A stretch of 64,000 bases of DNA, from NCBI RefSeq assembly GCF_014646255.1, contig NZ_BMNC01000019.1:62001-126000 (forward strand), written 5' to 3'. Source of the stretch: Lentzea pudingi. Lineage in GTDB: Bacteria; Actinomycetota; Actinomycetes; Mycobacteriales; Pseudonocardiaceae. This document shows positions 43,052-51,007 of the stretch, one piece after another (position 1 is the stretch's first letter; each line of letters begins with the position of its first letter). The position numbers and the translations under genes are program-made. A model generated the notes under the pieces. That model saw only the letters and a program-made list of their open reading frames with translations. It did not search any database and was not told where the DNA came from.

Positions 43052-43384
43052 CTAAGAGGACGAGCGGAGTCTGTGGCTCTGCGGGCCAGAACACTTGCGC
43101 GCCGTCGCCGCCACCGTGACCGCGAGGTGCACGTCGAGCAGCATCCGACACGGCGCCGCTACCCGACGCCAGAACGGTCCGCTCCGACACTTCTCGCAAT
43201 AGCCGTTCTCGTCCGCCCGATGCCCCTCTGCAAGTGCGCGCAACGCGGCGACGATGCCCGGAACGTCCTGCCGCATAACGGCTAGCGCCATCCCAGCGTC
43301 ACCGTCGACCGCGACTCGCAACACCCGCTCGAGGTGATCATCGAGGTTCCGACGAAGTCCTCCGAACAAGACGTGGTTGCTCAT
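43052..43384 (-). CDS. Small hypothetical protein, 110 aa
   Basis: The start MSNHVLFGGLRRNLDDHLER follows GGGAGG. The product contains ALAVMRQDVPGIVAALRALA and the Cys pair YCEKCRSGPFWRR, followed by CRMLLDVHLAV. This small Cys-bearing type often precedes DUF5753 regulators, but no family is recognised. It lies 32 bases upstream of the regulator gene at 43019. Confidence 0.6.
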   Translation of the reverse strand: MSNHVLFGGLRRNLDDHLERVLRVAVDGDAGMALAVMRQDVPGIVAALRALAEGHRADENGYCEKCRSGPFWRRVAAPCRMLLDVHLAVTVAATARKCSGPQSHRLRSSS

Positions 43385-43403
43385 CCGTGACCTCCCTCTA
43401 GGG

Positions 43404-43646
43404 CTAACTGGCCCGAAGTCCTGGACCGTGCTCAGGCTTTTGGCTGCGACTGCCCGCTTCGCAGACAACGTCTTGCGACAAAGCCAGGGCCACTGCGCAA
43501 CGAAACGCGCTCAGCCCTTGATCCGCAGCGTTGATCTCCTTGCACTCCAAGGCCGACGTCACGACTACCGCCGCGCGTGCAAGCACCGAGGCCTGCGCGA
43601 AGGTCAGTTTTACGACCACGCAAACCGCTCCCGTTGGTCCCGCCAT
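43404..43646 (-). CDS. Possible small protein, 80 aa
   Basis: The start MAGPTGAVCVVVKLTF follows GGAGGCGCGC. The peptide has LTFAQASVLARAAVVVTSAL followed by INAADQGLSAFRCAVALALS and a polar tail. It ends 19 bases before the next start at 43384. An upstream in-frame extension is low-complexity. The good ribosome site and operon position support it weakly. Confidence 0.45.
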   Translation of the reverse strand: MAGPTGAVCVVVKLTFAQASVLARAAVVVTSALECKEINAADQGLSAFRCAVALALSQDVVCEAGSRSQKPEHGPGLRAS

Positions 43647-44033
43647 GCGCGCGCCTCCACTCGTCGTTGAGGCAGCGCCACGGCCGGGACGGGGAAACCC
43701 GTGCCGTGGCGCGCCCCGCTCGCTGGGATCGGATAGCGGCAGCGCCATGCGGAGGAAACAGGGCCGGCAACGAGGCCCGGTTCCCGGCGTGCCGCTCAAC
43801 CAGCGAGCGCCTTGGAAGGATTCAGCCACCGTGAGGCAGCAGGATCCGAGCTCAGATTTTCGATATCGGAGATCATCCGCCACCTCCCGCCACGTATGCC
43901 CAGCTGAACGTCCGACGTCGACAGTTTATAGTCCGATATCGGAATCCGATAATGCCCCAATACGGTGATGGTTGCCCTGCTACTGTCCGTAGCGCCCGTG
44001 TCGGGCCCGATGCTCTGTTCAGGAGGTACACGC
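43647..44033. promoter_or_regulatory. Divergent regulatory region with repeated CGATATCGGA palindrome
   Basis: A palindrome TCCGATATCGGA lies at 43932-43943, followed by a half-site ATCCGAT (43944-43950). A further copy of CGATATCGGA is at 43861-43870. They lie between the minus-strand small gene (start 43646) and the plus-strand XRE gene (start 44034), 90 to 170 bases before the latter. They are candidate binding sites of that XRE protein; binding is inferred. Confidence 0.5.
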
Positions 44034-44894
44034 ATGGCGTCCGCGGAGATGCCAGCCTTCATCCACAACATCCAGTGCGGTCGACTGCTCGAAGCGCTAC
44101 GTGGCGAACGCACGCAACGTGAAGTCGCAACGGCATGCGGATGGAGTCAGCCGACGCAAGCCGAACTGGAACGCGGTCAGAAGAACTTCACGACCGAACT
44201 CCTGGAGAAGCTTCGATCCGTTCTGGGTGGCGAAGCGGCGACCTGGACGCAGATCGCGCATCACGCCGAACTCGGCGCCGCCCAGGCGAAGAAGTCCGAC
44301 CTGCGCTGGAAGTTCAAGTCCGAGGCGATGCGCAAGCTGGTCGACATGGACCGCACCGCAACCTTGATCCGCAGCAAGGCGAGCATGCTGATTCCGGGTG
44401 TGCTCCAGACGCCCGAGCTGATGCGCTACCTCATGGAAGCGGCTGGGCTCGCCGCTGAAGAGATCGATCGTCTGGTCGACCTTCGTGTTCGACGCCAAGA
44501 CGTACTCGCCAACACCGGCCAGCGCTTCGAGTTCATCATTGACCAGGCAGCGCTGGCTCGGGTCAGCCCGATCTCGGACACCACCGGGATCTGGGCAGGT
44601 CAGCTCACCCGCCTCGCCGAGGTTGCGGTGTTGCCGAACGTGAGTCTCCGATTCATACCGTTCAGCCACGGCTTCTACGAAGGCCAGGAAGCCGACTATC
44701 AGCTCGCCACATATCAAGCTGAACCGGAGCTGCACCTCGTCTACGCTGAACGATACGACGAGCAGGCGGTCCTTCATGACCCGAAGATCGTCAAGAGGTA
44801 CCTGGACCTCTGGCGCGTGCAGGAGAAGATCGCACTTGAGTCGGATCAAGCGCTGAGCTTCCTCAACTTCGTGGGCGGGCCGCTGCCGTTGTGA
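44034..44894 (+). CDS. XRE-family regulator with DUF5753 domain
   Basis: The start MASAEMPAFIHNIQ follows AGGAGG. The 286-residue protein has an HTH (EALRGERTQREVATACGWSQ, QAELERGQKNFTTELLEKL) and a DUF5753 domain (ASMLIPGVLQTPELMRYLM, EFIIDQAALARVSPISDTTG, VSLRFIPFSHGFYEGQEADY, LHLVYAERYDEQAVL). The next gene encodes a DUF397 protein, its usual partner. The two form a regulator-effector pair. It faces a repeated palindrome upstream that could be its operator. Confidence 0.9.
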   Translation: MASAEMPAFIHNIQCGRLLEALRGERTQREVATACGWSQPTQAELERGQKNFTTELLEKLRSVLGGEAATWTQIAHHAELGAAQAKKSDLRWKFKSEAMRKLVDMDRTATLIRSKASMLIPGVLQTPELMRYLMEAAGLAAEEIDRLVDLRVRRQDVLANTGQRFEFIIDQAALARVSPISDTTGIWAGQLTRLAEVAVLPNVSLRFIPFSHGFYEGQEADYQLATYQAEPELHLVYAERYDEQAVLHDPKIVKRYLDLWRVQEKIALESDQALSFLNFVGGPLPL

Positions 44895-44897
44895 CGG

Positions 44898-45161
44898 ATG
44901 GTGACGGCAACAGCGGAAGGAACGGCTCACGAGATGAACGGGCCATCAGCACAACCCGATATCGCGTTCACGCCATGGTTCAAGTCCTCCTATAGCCAGC
45001 CCAAGGAGAGCAACTGCGTCGAGGTCAGGTTCGGAGCTGACCAGGCAGGTGTACGTGACTCCAAGGCTCCCAGCGGAGGCCAGCTCGCTTTCGGGACAAT
45101 CGCGTGGGGCCAGTTCAGGTCCTGGGTGAACGGACCCCGATCGGAAGCAGCCGAGCTCTGA
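44898..45161 (+). CDS. DUF397 protein
   Basis: The core FTPWFKSSYSQPKESNCVEVR and RDSKAPSGGQLAF, then WGQFRSWVNG, is the DUF397 signature. The gene starts 3 bases after the XRE/DUF5753 gene, a very common pair in actinomycetes. The exact start is uncertain (44898 or 44934), because neither has a good ribosome site. DUF397 proteins are thought to act with their XRE partner in development or secondary metabolism. Confidence 0.88.
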   Translation: MVTATAEGTAHEMNGPSAQPDIAFTPWFKSSYSQPKESNCVEVRFGADQAGVRDSKAPSGGQLAFGTIAWGQFRSWVNGPRSEAAEL

Positions 45162-45166
45162 CCTAT

Positions 45167-45201
45167 CCGGCTCGACCCGGCTACTGATCGGGTCGAGCCG
45201 G
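45167..45201. terminator. Perfect 13-bp hairpin between convergent genes
   Basis: CCGGCTCGACCCG pairs perfectly with CGGGTCGAGCCGG around nine bases. It sits just after the stop of the DUF397 gene and just after the stop of the minus-strand HAD gene, acting for both directions. Confidence 0.8.
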
Positions 45202-45221
45202 ACGTACCTGCCTCGGACGAT

Positions 45222-45683
45222 CTACTGATTGCCCAGCGCTGGAGCCCAGGGCGACCAGGTGGCGTGATGAACCGAGAGCCCGGCCTCCTGCAGTTGGCTG
45301 ACCACGCGGGGATCGTCGTCCACGACCAGAGCGATCGTGCGGTGCCGTCGAAGCTCCAATAGGCGTTCCAGCTTCACCAACCGAGCCGGTCTCTTGTCGC
45401 CGTGTGGCTGCATCAACAGCTCGCCCACTGGCAGGCCCTGTTCGACGAGCCATCGGCGGGTCAACTCGGCCAGTCGCACCGGCCGGCCGGTGAGCCACAC
45501 AATGTCGTGCTCTACAGCCAGCTTGCGAGCCAACTCAGCACCGTCCGGGAGCACTGGATCGTCTCCGGCCGCGTCGAAGAAGTCCGCCCACTTGGTCGGA
45601 GAGTCGGAGTCGAGGAGGTGGAGGCGATGCCGGACGTCGGCCACGGTGCCGTCGATGTCCATCACCGCTACCGGCCGCGTCAT
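45222..45683 (-). CDS. HAD-family phosphatase, polynucleotide-3'-phosphatase-like
   Basis: A 153-residue HAD protein: motif I AVMDIDGTVADVRHRLHLL, motif II IVWLTGRP, and motif III/IV VDDDPRVVSQL. The short cap-less layout and the WADFFDAAGDDPVLPDG segment fit the phosphatase domain found in polynucleotide kinase/phosphatase-type and nucleotide-end HAD enzymes. The start overlaps the stop of the isochorismatase-like gene (ATGA). It is divergent from the 7-deazapurine operon and part of a three-gene minus run. Confidence 0.85.
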   Translation of the reverse strand: MTRPVAVMDIDGTVADVRHRLHLLDSDSPTKWADFFDAAGDDPVLPDGAELARKLAVEHDIVWLTGRPVRLAELTRRWLVEQGLPVGELLMQPHGDKRPARLVKLERLLELRRHRTIALVVDDDPRVVSQLQEAGLSVHHATWSPWAPALGNQ

Positions 45684-46234
45684 GCGGTCGCCACCAGCTT
45701 CTCCGAGAAGAGGTCCTCGGCGTCGATGAGCTGGCGGCGCCCAATGAACCGGCTGGTCACGAGGAGGCCCGCCTCGTGCGCTTCCTGTCCCGCGTGGCTG
45801 TATACCGCGTCCTTGACCACCCAGGGCGTCAGGCCACGCTCGAACGCGTCACATGCCGTCTTGAGCACGCACGACTCGGTCGCGATCCCGACGATCACGA
45901 TGTCGGTCCAGCCGTGTTGCGCCACGGTCGCGGCGCCTTCCTCGGTGAACAGCGAATAGATCGGCTTATCCAGCACCGTGACCGTACGCCGGGAGGCCGG
46001 GACCAGGTCGTCGACGATGTCTATCTCGGGGGAGGTCTGCATCCGCGACCAGTTGATCAGCCGCTCGTAGGGCGATCCGGGGTGGTTGACGAATCGGGTG
46101 AACACGGTCGCGCCGCCGACTTCTTCCCAGCGACGCACGACATCTGCCACGTGCGGAACGATGGGCGCTGACTTGCTGGACACGAAGCCGTTCTGCATAT
46201 CGACGACGACCAGCACGCTCTTGGCAAGGTCCAC
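45680..46234 (-). CDS. Isochorismatase-like cysteine hydrolase
   Basis: A 184-residue protein with the catalytic Asp in VLVVVDMQNGFVSSK (D12), Lys in VTVLDKPIYSLF (K90) and Cys in GIATESCVLKTACDAFERG (C122). The family includes nicotinamidases and isochorismatases; the substrate is not clear. It lies 4 bases downstream of the regulator at 46239-47414 and overlaps the HAD gene downstream. Together with the HAD phosphatase it may act on nucleotides or pterins, but that is inference. Confidence 0.85.
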   Translation of the reverse strand: MDLAKSVLVVVDMQNGFVSSKSAPIVPHVADVVRRWEEVGGATVFTRFVNHPGSPYERLINWSRMQTSPEIDIVDDLVPASRRTVTVLDKPIYSLFTEEGAATVAQHGWTDIVIVGIATESCVLKTACDAFERGLTPWVVKDAVYSHAGQEAHEAGLLVTSRFIGRRQLIDAEDLFSEKLVATA

Positions 46235-46238
46235 CTGA

Positions 46239-47414
46239 TCATTCTCCGATCGTGTCTCGCAGCAACTCCAGCGCGGTCGTCAGGTGCTTGCCCAGCTCGC
46301 TGGTCTCGAGCACCGCCCGCCGCATCGCGGCGTGTTGCGCTGTCTCCTGCGGCCTGGCCATGGTCAACCGCGACCTGACCGCGCGAATCCAACGCCACCC
46401 GTACTCAGGTGGAACAACTGGATCACATCCTTGTTCCACCTGCTCGTGCACGCGGTGGCAGTAACACCACAACGCCTGGACCAACAGCTCGCAGTCGATC
46501 AGATCAGACATCTGAAGTGCTCGTCCTGCCGCCTGCGGGTAGTAGCTGAGCCCCGCCCAGCTCGCGCAGCCGATGGACAAGCCGCGGATGCCGAACTCAT
46601 CGATGCGGCTGTCGTGGAATCCTTCGCGCAGCAGCGTCTGCTCCACCAGCTCCGCGTGGTGCAGGGAAGGCCCGGTTTCGTCCGTTCCGCGGTCGAGCAG
46701 GACGCGCGGCATGCTCAACAACCGCATCGCGGTGTCGAGGTCCTGGCCGCTCCACGGCGACTCGTGCAGCCAGTAGGCCGACAGCACGTAGTGCGCGATG
46801 GGTGTGTCCGAGCCGGTCCGCTCGCAGAGCCATTCGGTCGCCCACTGCCTGGTTTCCCGATAGGTCTGCCGACGCCATAGCGCCAGGCTGGCGATGTTCG
46901 GCACGCTCAGCTCCTCCGCCAGGTGGAAGACCGCGACACCCCACGGGAACGCGTACAACTCGCAGTGACCGGCCGGATGTTCGACCTGTCCGACGTGGCA
47001 GTCCGCCCATTGCACCGAGCCTGGTACGAGGTTCGCTCGTTCGATGAGCGTGGAGAGCAGTTCGGGTCCGAGGTGCACCGGCACGAACTTGTGGCTCGTG
47101 AGTCCGCACGACTGACGGTTCGCTGCGCCCGTACTGAGGGTGCCGAACAGCTCATGCGGTGTGGCCTCGAACGCGGCGCAGTACAGCTGGACGTAGACCT
47201 CGTCCCGCACCGCGGCCCTACCGGTCTCATGCCTGTAGATCGCCTTGGCCATGGCGCTCAGCTCAGGCGTTGTGAGCTCCAGTTGGCGACCGAGCCGCTC
47301 GAACTCCCTGGCGAGCCTGTCGCGCCCCCAGCCCTTGGCCTGCCGCCGGCCGATCAGCACGAGGTTCGGCGTTGGACGCTTCCCCTCGCCGGTCGCAGCG
47401 GCGTCGCTGGACAT
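46239..47414 (-). CDS. Regulator with N-terminal HTH, divergent from the 7-deazapurine operon
   Basis: The start MSSDAAATGEGKRPTPN gives a 391-residue protein. The N-terminus has an HTH-like NLVLIGRRQAKGWGRDRLAR followed by MAKAIYRHETGRAAVRDEVY, a pattern of actinobacterial regulators with TPR-like C-terminal halves. The remaining 300 residues are helical (VFHLAEELSVPNIASLALWR, ELVQALWCYCHRVHEQVEQG) with no known domain name. It faces the plus-strand operon beginning at 47560 and is its likely regulator. The operon order is regulator, isochorismatase-like, HAD. Confidence 0.8.
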   Translation of the reverse strand: MSSDAAATGEGKRPTPNLVLIGRRQAKGWGRDRLAREFERLGRQLELTTPELSAMAKAIYRHETGRAAVRDEVYVQLYCAAFEATPHELFGTLSTGAANRQSCGLTSHKFVPVHLGPELLSTLIERANLVPGSVQWADCHVGQVEHPAGHCELYAFPWGVAVFHLAEELSVPNIASLALWRRQTYRETRQWATEWLCERTGSDTPIAHYVLSAYWLHESPWSGQDLDTAMRLLSMPRVLLDRGTDETGPSLHHAELVEQTLLREGFHDSRIDEFGIRGLSIGCASWAGLSYYPQAAGRALQMSDLIDCELLVQALWCYCHRVHEQVEQGCDPVVPPEYGWRWIRAVRSRLTMARPQETAQHAAMRRAVLETSELGKHLTTALELLRDTIGE

Positions 47415-47559
47415 GATCGATGTCCTTCCGTGTCCCTGCCTGTCATCTTCCGCATGGTCGTCGTCCAAACCATATTTGAATCGTCCCGAACGAACCCAGT
47501 GTCTTCGACGTTCGGCGTCATGTCCGCGATAACGCACCGGAGGTGCGATAGCCCGGTGG

Positions 47560-47798
47560 TTGGCCGAACAGCCCAAGACCATCGTCGTCCAGCCAACAAC
47601 GCTGTGCCCGATGGACTGCACCTACTGCTACCTGCTCGAACGGCACCTCAAGCAAGAAATGGCGCCTCAGGTCGCCTCCGCAATCCTCCCGGTTCATGCC
47701 GCCGGGCGTACCCAAGGTCCTGGGTCAAGGCCGTGGGACGCCTCGCTTACGCACGGACAGATCGTCCGACACCCCGTCCACACCAGGAGTGGCCATGA
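47560..47798 (+). pseudogene. Radical-SAM maturase with internal deletion
   Basis: The 5' part encodes TIVVQPTTLCPMDCTYCYL, the CX3CX2C start of radical-SAM/SPASM-type peptide maturases, followed by ERHLKQEMAPQVASAIL. After about 43 residues this frame loses character. Another frame gives SWVKAVGRLAYARTDRPTP and ends with a TGA at 47796-47798. An internal deletion with a frame change explains both. The last stop overlaps the ATG of the next small gene (ATGA), as in intact operons. The maturase is dead; its family is inferred from the motif only. Confidence 0.6.
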
Positions 47799-47890
47799 TC
47801 GCGGACATCCAGCCGACGCGGCAGGGCACGCCGCCGCGCATGGTCGGCCTGGATCACGTACCGCTTAACGACCACGACCCGGATGAGTGA
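47795..47890 (+). CDS. Short peptide gene coupled to the dead radical-SAM gene
   Basis: An AGGAG seven bases upstream and an ATGA overlap with the previous frame open a 31-codon gene, MIADIQPTRQGTPP followed by RMVGLDHVPLNDHDPDE. It lies directly after the radical-SAM remnant. Radical-SAM maturases often have such short precursors beside them. The role as precursor is inferred; with the maturase broken it may now be unmodified. Confidence 0.5.
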   Translation: MIADIQPTRQGTPPRMVGLDHVPLNDHDPDE

Positions 47891-47962
47891 GTGGCTGCCC
47901 CACCGAGATCAGCACGCACCCTGCCTATGTCCACAGTGGATAAGCAAGCCGAGACGGGAAGC

Positions 47963-48640
47963 ATGACTAGACAACGAAATCCCGGCGTAGCCGGAGAATT
48001 CACGGTGTCCAGGACCTTCACATTCAGCGCGAGTCACGAGCTCAGGGAGTTGCCTCCCGGGCATAAATGCCGTCGCAATCACGGACACAACTACACGGTG
48101 ACAGCTGTGGCACACGTGTGCGATGGCGGCACGGGAGACCTGGCCGCTCTCGGCAGCTACCTGGACGCCACGTTCGAGCATCAGTTGATCAACGAGCGAA
48201 TCCCGTTCCATCCCACGTGCGAGCTGCTGGCACGCCACCTCGCCGAGTGGTTCACAGCCAACATCGACTCGGCCGTGCTCGCCTCCATCGTGGTATCAGA
48301 GACGCCGGCCACTGCTGCGCACTGTGATGGCGCCACCCTCGAAGTCACGATCTCGAAGACGTTCGTGAGCGCCTACGGCGAGGTCACCGTGCTCCTTGAG
48401 GCTGATGACCTCGACGAGGCCGGGTTTATCACCGACTTTGGCGATCTGTCGCCGTTCGCAGCGTGTCTTCGTGATCCTGCCGCCACGGAACGGTTGTGTG
48501 GTGCCGGGCCTGCGATCGTCGTACATCTCGCAAGATGGTTCGGCGGCAGCATCGAGCCGAAGATCCGCGCGCGGCTGCGATCCCTGCGCATGGTCTCGGG
48601 ATCCACGACAAGTTCGTGGGAACGGGGTGACGTGGCATGA
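47963..48640 (+). CDS. queD: 6-carboxytetrahydropterin synthase (QueD), fused double-domain form
   Basis: QueD converts dihydroneopterin triphosphate to 6-carboxytetrahydropterin. The start MTRQRNPGVAG follows GGGAAG; an earlier ATG at 47927 is possible. The first domain (12-122) keeps the zinc His (FSASHEL, H25; HGHNY, H40 and H42), Cys36 in GHKCRRNHGH, the EHQLIN in place of DHxxLN (E72-H73), and Glu113 in VSETPA. It has a deletion where QueD has TGWIIDFAELK. The second domain (123-225) lacks the zinc site but keeps VTVLLEADDLDEAGFITDF and a tail VSGSTTSSW. It overlaps queE by four bases. The fused layout is unusual. Confidence 0.87.
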   Translation: MTRQRNPGVAGEFTVSRTFTFSASHELRELPPGHKCRRNHGHNYTVTAVAHVCDGGTGDLAALGSYLDATFEHQLINERIPFHPTCELLARHLAEWFTANIDSAVLASIVVSETPATAAHCDGATLEVTISKTFVSAYGEVTVLLEADDLDEAGFITDFGDLSPFAACLRDPAATERLCGAGPAIVVHLARWFGGSIEPKIRARLRSLRMVSGSTTSSWERGDVA

Positions 48641-49338
48641 GTGCCCCTGCGAGTCTGGGGGCCGTCACGGAGACCGTGATCCTCGCGGAGAAGTTCGTGT
48701 CCTTTCAGGGAGAAGGGCCGTGCATGGGGCAACGCTGCGCGTTTATCCGACTTTCTCGTTGCAACCTCAGGTGCGGGTGGTGCGATACCCCGGAGACCTG
48801 GGACTGGACAAGGTTCAAGGCGGCCGAGGTCAGCAGCAAGGTTCCGATCGCCGAGCTGGTGTCGTGGGTGCTCGAACGCGACGTGGACATGGTGGTGCTC
48901 ACCGGCGGGGAGCCGATGCTGCAGCAGGACGCCATGGCTGCCATCGCCCGTGGTCTGCCGGGCGTGCGGGTGCAGGTCGAGACGAACGGGACCATGACGC
49001 CGATCCCCGAGTTGATGTCCTTGATTGATCTGTGGGTGGTGAGCCCGAAGCTCGCGAACTCTGGCATGAGCTATGCCACGAGAATCAAGCCCGTGGCGCT
49101 GAAAGCCCTTGTAGAAACAAGCCGTGCCGCCTTCAAGTTCGTCGTGTCCGATCTGGACAGTGAACTCGACGAGGTGGCCAAGCTTGTGGACGACAACGGG
49201 CTGGCCCCGGTGTGGGTGATGCCGGAAGGCTCGACGCGCGAGGAGGTCCTCACAGGAATGGCTGAACTCGTCGGCCCGGTGGGCGAACGTGGCTGGAACA
49301 TCTCCTTCCGCCTGCACATCCTGGCCGGAGCGCGGTAA
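48637..49338 (+). CDS. queE: 7-carboxy-7-deazaguanine synthase (QueE)
   Basis: QueE is a radical-SAM enzyme that turns 6-carboxytetrahydropterin into 7-carboxy-7-deazaguanine. The 233-residue protein has CNLRCGWCDTPETW (C42, C46, C49, CX3CX2C), preceded by EKFVSFQGEGPCMGQRCAFI, and VVLTGGEPMLQQDA. Later parts are VRVQVETNGTM, DLWVVSPKLANSG and FKFVVSD. Length fits the family. It is coupled to queD by an ATGA overlap. The product is the precursor of all preQ0-type bases; the next step, QueC, is not present in the window. Confidence 0.93.
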   Translation: MSAPASLGAVTETVILAEKFVSFQGEGPCMGQRCAFIRLSRCNLRCGWCDTPETWDWTRFKAAEVSSKVPIAELVSWVLERDVDMVVLTGGEPMLQQDAMAAIARGLPGVRVQVETNGTMTPIPELMSLIDLWVVSPKLANSGMSYATRIKPVALKALVETSRAAFKFVVSDLDSELDEVAKLVDDNGLAPVWVMPEGSTREEVLTGMAELVGPVGERGWNISFRLHILAGAR

Positions 49339-49544
49339 CGGCCCACCCTGTGACACGGCGCGATGGGCCGACTTTCTTACGCGCCAAACGTTTCCTGAAG
49401 AGCAGACAGGAAGCACAGAGAGCGTATCGGCCATGAGCGACTCGCAGCCGGGTCAACCGGAGTCTGCTGCTCCGGGACCGAATCCACTCACGTCCGCCGG
49501 CTCAGCTTGTCCCGCAAGCGTCTCCAGCTCCTGGAAGCGAGGCA

Positions 49545-50192
49545 ATGTTCATGACCGACACCATGTCCCCTCCGACGACGGGAGGGAACCTGAACGTGCG
49601 GCCGCCGCACCCTCCTACATCGAACGTGGTCGACGGCGATCGCGTCGCCGACCTCGTCAGCCAGCTCCTGGTCGAACTCGGTGAGAACCCTGACCGCGAG
49701 GGGTTGGCCGGCACACCGGGCAGGGTCGCCAATTGGTGGCGTTCGTTCCTGTCCCCCGACCCGGCGACGGCGCCGATATGCTTCGGCGAAAACAGCGTCG
49801 CGGGGCAGCTGGTCGTGGTCGGTGGCATGAGCGTGTGGTCGTTGTGCGAGCACCACATGCTGCCGATGAACCTCGACGTCGTCGCGGGCTACACGCCTCT
49901 CGGCGAGGTTGTGGGCCTGTCGAAGTTCGGCCGAATCGCTCAGCGGCACGCGGGGCGGCTGCAGGTGCAGGAGCGGTTCACGCGGCACGTCGCAGACGAG
50001 ATCGTCGCGGTGGTCGGCAGTCCGGATGTGGCCGTCGTGGTCCGTGGCACGCACCTGTGCATGAGCATGCGCGGCGTGCGGATGGAAGCCGCCCGCACCA
50101 CCACGTTGGAGGCCAGTGGCCGATTCGAGACCGATCAGTTGCTCTCCCAGCAGTTCCTGACCCTCGCCACCACCGCGTGGAGGAACAGCTGA
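49545..50192 (+). CDS. folE: GTP cyclohydrolase I (FolE type)
   Basis: The enzyme makes dihydroneopterin triphosphate from GTP, the substrate of QueD. The 215-residue protein has TPGRVANWW, the zinc ligands in LCEHHMLP (C101, H104) and HLCMSMRGV (C172), and LQVQERFTRHVADEI. The start follows GAGGC. It is separated from queE by 206 bases that contain a weak short ORF beginning at 49433 with no support. A dedicated copy in the operon shows that the pathway is fed from GTP independently of folate synthesis. Confidence 0.93.
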   Translation: MFMTDTMSPPTTGGNLNVRPPHPPTSNVVDGDRVADLVSQLLVELGENPDREGLAGTPGRVANWWRSFLSPDPATAPICFGENSVAGQLVVVGGMSVWSLCEHHMLPMNLDVVAGYTPLGEVVGLSKFGRIAQRHAGRLQVQERFTRHVADEIVAVVGSPDVAVVVRGTHLCMSMRGVRMEAARTTTLEASGRFETDQLLSQQFLTLATTAWRNS

Positions 50193-51007
50193 TGGCCAAG
50201 CAGATCGACGTTTCCGTGATCGCCCCACCCGCCTATCTGGATTCATTCGTTGCTCAGGAGCCCGCTCGGGTGCACCACGTCGCAGCGCAGCGCGTCCTGA
50301 CCGATATCACCTACAGGGAGTTCTTCCACCGCGAGTCCCAACGCGGCGCGGAGATCATCGTCGACAACGGAGTGTTCGACCTCGGCCATGCGCTCCCGGC
50401 CGCCGACCTCGTCACAGCTGCTCGCGCCGTCCATGCGAGCGAGATCATCCTTCCGGATGTCATGCGCGACGGGCCCGCCACCATCAAGTCCAGCGACGAG
50501 GCGGCCCGCGAGATCGGAGGCCTGACCGACGAGTTCCGGCTGTGCGTTGTGCTGCACGCAGCTGACGACGACGAATGGCTGCGCTGCTACGAGCACTTCG
50601 TCTCCCGCGACTACGTCGGGGCGATTGCGCTGCCCGCCTCCCGCAAGCCCGCTCCCGAGGAGCAGCTGTGCCGGACCCGCTGGACTGCGACCCGGTACCT
50701 GGAGGACCACGGCATGGTCGAGGACCGGCTGGTATATCGGCTGCTGGGGTTAGGCCGCACCGGGCATCTCGAGTTGGTCGAGCAGCGTGAGCACGAGTGG
50801 ATCGCCTCGGTCGACGGGGCCGCGCCGGTCATCCTCGGTGCAATGGGTATCGCGATGCTTCCCGACGGCCCTTACGAGAAGCCACCGACCCCTCGGATTG
50901 ACGAGCTGAGCCCGATCTCCGAGGAACGTTTCGAACTGGTCCGCCGCAACATCGCCGCCATCCGCGACGCAGCAGGCAGCAGTGTTCGCATCCCGGAGGC
51001 GGCCTGA
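50192..51007 (+). CDS. Phage-type TGT/DpdA-like base-exchange enzyme
   Basis: The ATG overlaps the folE stop by one base (TGATG). The 271-residue protein begins with a beta strand (IDVSVIAPPAYLDSF), then AEIIVDNGVFDLGHALPAAD (57-70), and SEIILPDVMRDGPATIKSSD (83-102). These match the DNGaxExG and lPDVlxDxxaT patterns I know from phage-encoded queuine-tRNA-ribosyltransferase/DpdA-like TIM barrels. The CXCXXCXnH zinc site of tRNA TGT is absent. Such enzymes exchange guanine for a 7-deazaguanine base in DNA or RNA. The target here is unknown. It is coupled to the next gene by a one-base overlap. Confidence 0.75.
   Translation: MAKQIDVSVIAPPAYLDSFVAQEPARVHHVAAQRVLTDITYREFFHRESQRGAEIIVDNGVFDLGHALPAADLVTAARAVHASEIILPDVMRDGPATIKSSDEAAREIGGLTDEFRLCVVLHAADDDEWLRCYEHFVSRDYVGAIALPASRKPAPEEQLCRTRWTATRYLEDHGMVEDRLVYRLLGLGRTGHLELVEQREHEWIASVDGAAPVILGAMGIAMLPDGPYEKPPTPRIDELSPISEERFELVRRNIAAIRDAAGSSVRIPEAA

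Noticed and set aside
49433..49684. A short frame between queE and folE starting MSDSQPGQPESA
   Set aside because: It has no ribosome site and becomes Arg-rich where it overlaps folE in another frame.
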